From Symbiodinium natans (taxonomy: Eukaryota > Sar > Dinophyceae > Suessiales > Symbiodiniaceae), in NCBI GenBank assembly GCA_905221605.1, contig CAJNDS010002102.1, forward strand, positions 193,501-257,500: a DNA stretch of 64,000 bases. Reading direction: 5' to 3'. How positions within the stretch are numbered: position 1 is the first letter of the stretch; every line of letters starts with the position of its first letter. Of this stretch, positions 54,144 to 62,000 are shown one piece after another. Made by a program: the position numbers and the translations under genes. The notes under the pieces were generated by a model. That model made no database searches. It saw only the letters and a program-made list of their open reading frames with translations, and was not told where the DNA came from.

Positions 54144-54159
54144 CTCGGCAAGAAGGGGT

Positions 54160-54425
54160 TTAGGGTTTAGGGTTTGGGGTTTGGGGTTTGGGGTTTAGGG
54201 TTTAGGGTTAGGGTTCAGGGTTTAGGGTTAAGGGTTTAGGGTTTGGGGTGAGTGTTTTAGGTTTGGGGTTTAGGGTGTAGGGTTTTTGGGGTGTTTAGGG
54301 TTTTGGATGTTTAGGGTTTTGGATGTTTAGGGTTGGGGTGTTTAGGGTTTAGGGGTTTAGGGTTTAGGGTTTAGGGGTTTAGGGTTTGGGTGTTTAGGGT
54401 TTAGGGTTTATGAGGTTTATGAGGT
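54160..54425 (+). repeat. Degenerate TTTAGGG/TTTGGGG region
   Basis: Mixed units including repeated GTTTTGGATGTTTAGGG blocks. No gene seen. Confidence 0.85.
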
Positions 54426-54494
54426 TTGGGCTTCTGGGGGCTTTAGGGCTCGGGGCTTTTGTAGACATGTTCGGACTCCCGAAGGCTTTGCAGT

Positions 54495-54610
54495 TTAGGC
54501 TTTAGGGTTTAGGGTTTAGTTTAGGGTTTAGGGTTTAGGGTTTAGGGTTTAGGGTTTAGGGTTTAGGGTTTAGGGTTTAGGGTTTAGGGTTTAGGGTTTA
54601 GGGTTTAGGA
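54495..54610 (+). repeat. TTTAGGG array
   Basis: About 15 units with one truncated TTTAG unit. Confidence 0.96.
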
Positions 54611-54805
54611 GGGTTTAATTCGGGGTTTATACAACGTATTCCACTGGAGGAGACTTGGACGTTTTGGGTGTGTGATGGTGAGTGGGCAAACAAGCTGGAC
54701 AGATGATGGAGAACCACTAACAGCCACTTTGCTTAAACCCTAAACGCCAAACCGTATACCCTAAAAACCCTGCCTAGCCCTAAACCCGAAACCCTAAACC
54801 CCCTA

Positions 54806-54920
54806 ACCCTCTCTGTTCGAAGAATGTGGTACACAGGGCACCTCCACGCCGGCGGGCTGCTGGTCGGATTGTGGCTTCTCTTCGTCTCCTGCCTGGTTCA
54901 GGGGCCGCCCTGCACTGGAG
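54806..54920 (-). CDS. Exon-like piece, strand ambiguous
   Basis: On the minus strand, acceptor AGTGCAG|GGCGG and an open frame with NQAGDEEKPQSDQQPAGVEV end at a G|GTTAGGG donor. On the plus strand, ATG at 54824 opens MWYTGHLHAGGLLVGLWLLF, which resembles a signal peptide. Minus is preferred because its neighbours are minus. Confidence 0.4.
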
Positions 54921-55237
54921 TGGGTATCTGTTTTGGGGTTTAGGGTTTAGGGTTTGGGGTTTAGGGTTTCGGGTTTCTGTTTTGGGGTTTAGGGTTGAGG
55001 GTTTGGGGTTTAGGGGTTAGGGGTCTAGAGTCTAAACACTCGCTTAATGCAATGGCCATTTCAGGCTTCTTGAGTTGGCTAGCCTGTGGGTGCTTTTTTT
55101 AACGCCCCTGTACTAAGCAGAACGGGTATTTAAACCCTAAACCCTAAACCCTAAACCCTAAACGGGGTTGTTTTGTAGGGCTCAGGGCTTAGAGTTTCGA
55201 GTTAGGAGTTTAGAGGCCTCAAAGAGGGAATCTGGGC

Positions 55238-55372
55238 CATCAGGGGGTTTAGGGTTTAGGGTTTAGGGTTTAGGGTTTAGGGTTTAGGGTTTAGGGTTTA
55301 GGGTTTAGGGTTTAGGGTTTAGGGTTTAGGGTTTAGGGTTTAGGGTTTAGGGTTTAGGGTTTAGGGTTTAGA
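55238..55372 (+). repeat. TTTAGGG array
   Basis: About 19 near-perfect units. Confidence 0.97.
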
Positions 55373-55385
55373 GCTTAGACTCATA

Positions 55386-55520
55386 TTAGCTCAAAGACTT
55401 CTTGCAGGTAGCTCTAACTGGTAACATGGCTACAAGTGGCTGCAACTTCATATCATGGGTTCGCATATCCCTGCAACTAGCCATGAGTGAAACCCTCAAG
55501 TAAACAACCAAATTCCTCAA
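55386..55520 (-). other. Possible coding fragment
   Basis: An open frame including LVVYLRVSLMASCRDMRTHD lies in a piece of lower GC than the other exons. No convincing splice sites; may be intronic. Confidence 0.25.
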
Positions 55521-55589
55521 CCCTAAACCCTCAACCCTAAACCCTAAACCATAAACCCTAAACCCCAAACCCTAAACCCCTCCCCCGCG

Positions 55590-55645
55590 CCAGAGTCAGT
55601 AGACGCCGCAGCAAGTCGGTGGCGCGGGAAGCGGCCGCGGGCCCT
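55590..55645 (-). CDS. Unassigned exon
   Basis: Acceptor CTTCTGCAG| then an open frame with PAAASRATDLLRRLLTLARG. Helical, leucine-rich; family unknown. Another frame is also open, so the reading is tentative. Confidence 0.5.
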
Positions 55646-55950
55646 GCAGAAGGCACAGGGGGTTTAGGGTTTGGGGTTTAGGGTTTAGGGTTTAGGGTTT
55701 GGGGTTTGGGGTTTGGGGTTTAGGGTTTAGGGTTCGCCGCAAAACAAAAGCAGGGTTCTACAGTTCGCCGCAGATGCCATGTTCCCGCACGAGCATCGCT
55801 AGTCACTGATCTTTGCCCTAAACCCTGAACCCTGAACCCTAAACCCTAAACCCTAAACCCTAAACCCCAAACCCTAAACCCTAAACCTCAAGCCCAAAAC
55901 CCCAAAACTCAAAACCCAAAACCAAGGCACAGGCTTCTAGGGGCTGCCAT

Positions 55951-56036
55951 AGGGGCCTGAATAATTAGAACAGGGTTTTGGGGGGGGGGGGGGGGGTTAT
56001 TGTAGTTTGTCAAGGGACCATAAGAAATTATACCCT
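55951..56036 (+). mobile_element. Family C element, right end lost to telomeric repeat
   Basis: AGGGGCCTGAATAATTAGAA start, G16 run and GGTTATTGTAGTTTG core are present. The expected TTCCGACCCCTATA end is replaced by CCCTATA/CCCTAAA repeat. Confidence 0.75.
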
Positions 56037-56046
56037 ATACCCTAAA

Positions 56047-56150
56047 CTAAACCCTAAACCCTAAACCCTAAACCCTAAACCCTAAGCCCTAAGCCCTAAG
56101 CCCTAAGCCCTAAGCCCTAAGCCCTAAACCCTAAGCCCTAAACCCTAAGC
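56047..56150 (-). repeat. CCCTAAA/CCCTAAG array
   Basis: Alternating CCCTAAA and CCCTAAG units adjoining the truncated family C element. Confidence 0.94.
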
Positions 56151-56569
56151 GAAATCGATCTAGTCGGCCCTGGGGTTGAATGCGTCGACCTGGAACATCA
56201 AACCCTACAGCCAGAAGCTTCGACAGGGAACTCCAAAAGACACACGCTCCAAACCCCAAAACCTAAACCCTAAACCCTAAAACCTAAACCCTAAAACCTA
56301 AACCCTAAACCCTAAAACCCTAAAATCCTGTTCCCACGGCCAGGAAGGCGCCACCCAGACCACCCACCTGAGCCCTCGAAGCCCGAAGCGCTTGAGGGTT
56401 TAGCTAGTGTTGTAGGGGTTTAGGGCTTTGTGGCTTAGGGTGTTTTTGGGCTTGGAGTTTAGGACGTCTTGGGTTTTTGGTTTTGCGTGTTTTGGGTGTT
56501 GGGTCTTGGGTTTAGGGTTTAGACCGGAGGTTGAAGGTTGAGGGTTGAGGGTTGAGGGTTTTGAACCCT

Positions 56570-56640
56570 AGACCCTCGCCTGAGGGCTCCAGGGGTTCGG
56601 AGGCCGCAGCGCAGACGGCCAGGCCCATGGCCGCCATGGC
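56570..56640 (-). CDS. Unassigned exon, hydrophobic start
   Basis: Acceptor CTTCTTCTAG| followed by AMAAMGLAVCAAASEPLEPS. Could be an internal exon, or a start with a signal-like stretch. Family unknown. Confidence 0.5.
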
Positions 56641-56675
56641 CTAGAAGAAGCTGGCTTTTCCCAGAGGCTCATAGG

Positions 56676-56860
56676 GTTTAGGGTCTAGGGTTTAGGGTTT
56701 AGGGTTTAGGGATTAGGGTTTAGGGTTTAGGGTTTAGGGTTTAGGGTTTAGGGTTTAGGGTTTAGGGTTTAGGGTTTAGGGTTTAGGGTTTAGGGTTTAG
56801 GGTTTAGGGTTTAGGGTTTAGGGTTTAGGGTTTAGGGTTTAGGGTTTAGGGTTTAGGGCT
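56676..56860 (+). repeat. TTTAGGG array
   Basis: About 25 near-perfect units. Confidence 0.97.
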
Positions 56861-57072
56861 CTAGGGGTTTTGGGGTTTCGGGGTTTATTTCGGTGCTTCA
56901 AGTTCGACTTAGGGTTCAAGGTGGGAGGGGTTTATTGTGGCCTTCTCAACCATAGATTTTGTCTAAATCCTGACCCTGACCCAAAAAAATGTAGTCACCA
57001 AATGCTCGAAGCCTGCCTATCAACCTAAACCCAACGAGCCCTCAACCCGGAAAACCCTCGAAAACCGCATTT

Positions 57073-57190
57073 CGGAGCCTGAATAATTCGAACAGTTTTT
57101 TTTTTTTTTTTGGGGGGGGGGGGGTTATTGTAGCATATGAAAAAAGGGACCATAAGGGAATACTATTCGTAATTCTTCCGACCCCTATAG
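57073..57190 (+). mobile_element. Family C MITE-like element with poly-T/poly-G core
   Basis: GGAGCCTGAATAATTCGAAC, then T15 and G12 runs, GGTTATTGTAGCATATG, and end TTCTTCCGACCCCTATAG. Closest to the 16.19 kb copy. Confidence 0.8.
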
Positions 57191-57209
57191 TAAACTCCAC
57201 CAGCAGGGA

Positions 57210-57280
57210 GGACCCCGTGCCTCCTCCGACGTATTCTTGAGACCGAGGTCCAGGAGCTTGTCCAAACCTTTCTTGGCGGT
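57210..57280 (-). CDS. Unassigned exon
   Basis: Open frame KKGLDKLLDLGLKNTSEEAR after CCGCCAAG. A possible GC donor follows SEE. Amphipathic helix-like; family unknown. Confidence 0.6.
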
Positions 57281-57892
57281 TTAGGGTTTAGGGTTTAGGG
57301 TTTCGGGTTTCGGGTTTCGGGTTTCGGGTTCAGGTTTAGGGTTTAGGATATTCTCTAACAGTGGCCCATAAAATCGAAGGACTGCCGCTTCTGCATATAA
57401 AGGTCGCATGTGTTGAGAACATGTTCTAAATGTCCACTCAACCCACCCAAGCATACCCAAAACAACCCTAAACCCTAACTCTAGACCCTCAACCCTGAAC
57501 CCTAAACCCTAAACCCTGAACCCTAAACCTCTGAGATCGCAGCAAGCCTCCGTGAAAACCTAGAGTTCGATGGGTTGTAGGATTCAGGGTTTACTGTACG
57601 TGGGGTTTAGGATTTAATTCGGGTTTAGGGTTCAGGGGTTCAGGGTTTAGAGTTCTAGAGTTTAGGGCTACGGTTGAGTGTTTAGAGATTATAGGGCTTA
57701 CCCTGCAACCTTGGAGCCTCGCAGCCCTTCGAACCCCAAGACCCAAGACCCTAAACACAAAGCCCTAAACCCGAAGCCCTAAACTCTAAACTCCAAAACC
57801 CTATACCCCTAAATTCACTAACCCCTAAACCCTCAAAATTTCCTAAGCCCCAAAACCTCCTAAACCCCTAAAGCCCTACAACCCCAAACCCC

Positions 57893-57953
57893 AGCTCAGC
57901 TTCCGGCACTGCTCGGAGCCCTCCCCACCCCAGGCGGCCAGCTGCCCCAGGAG
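57893..57953 (-). CDS. Unassigned exon
   Basis: Acceptor CCCACGCAG| and donor at a GGGGTTTGG run. Open frame WRLLGQLAAWGGEGSEQCRK then LSW. Protein-like composition, not recognised. Flanked by C-type repeat on the left and G-type on the right, the exon pattern seen in PARP. Confidence 0.6.
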
Positions 57954-58033
57954 GCGCCAGCTGCGTGGGGGTTGATATAAACTTAGGGTTTAGGGTTTAG
58001 GGCTTAGGGTTTAGGGCTTAGGGTTTAGGGTCC

Positions 58034-58290
58034 AGGGTTTCAGGTTGCGGGTTCAGGGTTCAGGGTTTAGGGCTTTGGGTTCAGGGTCCCTGGTTCAGGG
58101 TTCAGTGTTTAGGGCTTGGAGTGTAGGGTTTAGGGTTTGGGTTTCGGGTTTAGGGTTTACGTAGGGTTTAGGGTTTAGGGCTTTGGGTTCAGGGTCCCTG
58201 GTTCAGGGTTCAGTGTTTAGGGCTTGGGGTGTAGGGTTTAGGGTTTGGGTTTCGGGTTTAGGGTTTACGTAGGGTTTAGGGTTTAGGGTT
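58034..58290 (+). repeat. Tandem duplication of a roughly 126-bp telomere-like block
   Basis: The block with CTTTGGGTTCAGGGTCCCTG ... GGTTTACGTAGGG occurs twice in a row with one or two differences, so a degenerate repeat stretch was copied as a unit. Confidence 0.85.
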
Positions 58291-58570
58291 GTGGCCTAAA
58301 AGGGTTAGGGTTTGCAGGTTTAGGGTGTGTCATTGGGGCCCCCGAAAAACTTACCAAGACAAAAAAAAGCAAAGTCAAGCAGATTCGGTTAGGGACGAGG
58401 GCCCTCGCGATGCCCCGGACGACCCTAAACCCAAAACCCGAAACCCTAAACCCTAAACCCTAAACCCCAAACCCTAAACCCTAAACCCTTGCATTCTCGG
58501 GAAGACGATTCTTTTTTTTGAAGGACGAGCTGCCTCCTGTGTGAGACATCCGGGGCCATGCCCGTCACTG

Positions 58571-58752
58571 CTTGGAGGTTCATGTTTTAGGGTTTAGGGT
58601 TTAGGGTTTAGGGTTTAGGGTTTAGGGTTTAGGGTTTAGGGTTTAGGGTTTAGGGTAACTGTACTTTCAACCTTATTAGGACACTTAAGGGGCTTCTAAG
58701 TGGGTTATAAGTACAGATGTAATTGGCTAATAAGTACCATGAACCTCCAAGT
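58571..58752 (+). mobile_element. Family A MITE interrupted by a telomeric array
   Basis: Both terminal inverted repeats (CTTGGAGGTTCATG and CATGAACCTCCAAG) are present. Between the left end and the usual AACTGTACTT interior, about ten TTTAGGG units (58586-58656) replace the roughly 20 bp found in other copies. The array therefore arose within an existing element. Confidence 0.85.
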
Positions 58753-58829
58753 GTCTGAAAGAAGGGCTAAGGCTTTAGCCGCTCCTAAGAAAGGGGCCAA
58801 GGCTTTAGCCCCTCTGCGAAAATCAGGGT

Positions 58830-58930
58830 TTAGGGTTTAGGGTTTAGGGTTTAGGGTTTAGGGTTTAGGGTTTAGGGTTTAGGGTTTAGGGTCTAGGGTT
58901 TAGGGTTTAGGGTTTAGGGTTTAGGGTTTG
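58830..58930 (+). repeat. TTTAGGG array
   Basis: About 14 units, one TCTAGGG and one TTTGGGG variant. Confidence 0.96.
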
Positions 58931-59030
58931 GGGTTCTTCCCTACGTTGCAACCCTAAACCCCAAATCCTACACCCTAAAACCCTTGCAACCCCAAATAAA
59001 CCTTAAACCCTAAACACTAAACCCTAAACC

Positions 59031-62000
59031 CTAAACCCGGCGGTACGCAATGAGGTACTCCGGATAGACGCGCGTGTCCTCGAAGAGGACAATCTCGCGA
59101 AACCGCAGGACCGCTGTGGGGAGCTTTCGCTTTGTCCTGGGTTTAGGGTTTAGGGTTTTGGGTTTAGGGTTTTGGGTTTAAATGTTTAGAGTTTAGGGCT
59201 TAGGGTTTAGGGTGTTGGGTGGGAATGATCCGTCGCGATGTAAACGATCTCAATATCCCATGGTCCCAAGCAAAAACGAATGGGGTCCGTCGGAGATCCT
59301 AAAACTGATAGCAAACCCAAAGCGCCCTAGGTACCTATATGGACCATAACAGTATTTCCGACTACAGAAACCCTACTTTCTACTATGTAGGTACTTAGGA
59401 CCCTTTAAGAAAAGGGTACAAGCAGTTCTCGGCGTGCGAGGGGCAGCTCCACCACGAGGGTGTGGTAGGATATGGACGGAACTGCCCCAGGGATGTGGCA
59501 GAGTTGCCGTCGGTCGGGCTTGAGGAAGACGTGCTTGCCTTGGATGCTCCGCAAAAATCCCTGTGAAAACCGATTCCGAACCCCTGGAAAAATGGAAAAT
59601 GCTCTTGCTTGTCAGGGAACTTTTGGGTTCATTGTCTTTTCTTTTTTGGGGTTCTTAAGCAAAGAGTAATATAAATGAAATCCTCTTAAAACCAAGAAGG
59701 GGTGGTACAAAATATCCCAAGGGCCTACCAAGTTGCCCGTGTTGACGTCCTTTAGCCGTTCCTGGTCCAGGCCTGCGCAGGGTTCGCAGGCTTTTTAAGG
59801 TTAAGGGTTTCTAGGATTTACTTAGGGTTTAGGGTTTTTAGGGTTTAGGGTTTAGGGCTTAGGGTTCGTCTAACTGCTAAACTGTTTGTAGGCTGCCCAA
59901 GATGAGTTTCATCCGGGCCCCCAAGCATCCACCTACAAACGTTCCCGTCTGCCTTGTGTCTCACACTTTTGCGGATGACCCCGTTGAGGGGGGGGGGGGG
60001 GGAGGTGGGGAGGTTGCGCGAGGAACCCATGGCTTGTATCCCAAAACCCTAAACCCTAAACGTTAAACCCGAAACCCTAAATGCTCCGATTACGTCCTGA
60101 CAACCACTGGCGCGGGATGGCACAGCTTCCCCCCCCCCCCCCCCGAAATCCTCAAGGGCAGCAATCGCGCCCAAAACTCCAAACCCCCCAACCCTAAACC
60201 CTAAACCCCAAACCCTAAACCCTAAACCCTAAACCCCCAAACCCCCAAACCCCAAACCCTAAACCCTAAAACCCCCAACTCCACTCCTTCAAAGGGTTCT
60301 GATAGGGTAGATACGGGCTCAGGGATTAGGGTCTCGAGGTCCTGGAACCCTAAACCCTAAACCCTAAACCCTAAAACCCTAAACCCTAAACCCTAAACCC
60401 TAAACCCTACACCTCAAAGGGTCAGGAGTAACCTAGGAATAAAGAGGGTACCATTTTTGGTTTTAAGCGGGTGATAAGGGACACCCAACCCTGAAGAACC
60501 TGGTCCGGGTCGTAAGGGATTAGGGTCTCGAGTTCCTGGCTGCGACCTAGGGTTGGGGGTTTAGGGTTTAGGGTTTAGGGTTTGGGGTTTAGGGTTGAGG
60601 GCTTAGGGGCCACCTTGCGCATTTCTCAAGCTTCAAACCCGGGCAGCTAACACGCCCAAGCCGAGTCCCAGAGCGCAAGTAAGCTTCCCACAGCCAACCC
60701 TAAACCCTAAACCCTCAACCCTCAACCCTCAACCCTAAACACTAAACCCTGAACCCTAAACCCTGAACCCTAAACCCAACCCGAACGAAACCTTCGATGA
60801 CCAGGGCAGCGCCGCATGTGGCCCTCACCACAAAGCAGTAAAAGGTGTCCTCGCCTCAGGGCTTGTCGTTTAGGGTTTAGGGTTTGGGGTTTGAGGTTTG
60901 GGGTTTGGGGTCTGGGGTTTGGGGTTTGGGGTTTGGGGTTTGGGGTTTGGGGTTTGGGGTTTGGGGGTTTGGGGGTTGGGGGGTTTGGGGCTTGGGCTTA
61001 GGGGCTGGAGGGCTTTAGGCAGTCAGAGGCTTTGGAGCTTGAGGGGGTCAAAGACGTAAGGGTTCGAGGACTTTAGAGCTTAAGATTCAGGATTTGGGAT
61101 TCAGGACTTAGAGTTTTGGGTTTGGGGTTTAGGGGGTTTAGGCCAGCCTGAGGTTTTGAAACTATAGTCAAAAACAACCGTCACCAGCAAAGGCGGATGA
61201 TGATAACACGATGGTAGTAGCCATATGAATGATGACAGTTTTAAAAACAATTTGATAATTACAGCGATGGGGCAGTGGCTGGTTTCCAGTGAGGGGGTGG
61301 TTCGTAGTTCGTGTCTTTTGGTGGCATCAAGGTACCCTTTGGGCCTGAATAATTGGAATCGGGTTTTGCGGGTTACTATAGAATTAGTTAGAGAGGGACC
61401 AACTCTTAGTACTTATTCCGACCCCTATATTACCCTTTTGGGGGTTTGTTATGGTGTACGGGTCAAAGGGCTGCCAAGGTTCCCTAAACCCTAAACCCTA
61501 AACCCTAAACCCTAAACCCTAAACCCTAAACCCTAAACCCTAATCCCGCCTGGATGTGGGCTCTCCTCGGTGAAGAGCTGCGCGTGGAGCTCCTCCAATC
61601 CCGGCGCTGCCTGGCCGGCATCGGGCTGCGTGTACCTGGCAGGCTTGCCGGTGCCCCATGCGAAGCTTAGGGTTTAGGGTTTAGGGTTTAGGGTTTAGGG
61701 TTTAGGGTTTAGGGTTTAGGGTTTAGGGTTTAGGGTTTAGGGTTTAGGGTTTAGGGTTTAGGGTTTGGGGTTTGGGGTTTAGGGTTTAGGGTTTCGGGTT
61801 TAGGGTTCACGGTTTAGTGTTCAGAGTTCAGGGTTTAGGGTTTAGGGTTTAGGGTTTAGGGTTTAGGGTTAGGGTAAGGGTTTGTGGCTTCATAAGGGTT
61901 ATAGAGGGGATTACGGGTAGTAAGAGTTGAAAGGATCCTGTTCAAACCTACGCCTGGAAAGTAAATCAGTAAACGCGGGTTTTCGGTAATAGGAGTACCT

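Noticed and set aside
54824-54923. Plus-strand signal-peptide-like start MWYTGHLHAGGLLVG
   Set aside because: The minus strand also reads as an exon with good acceptor and donor, and the neighbours are minus. Kept only as an ambiguous entry.
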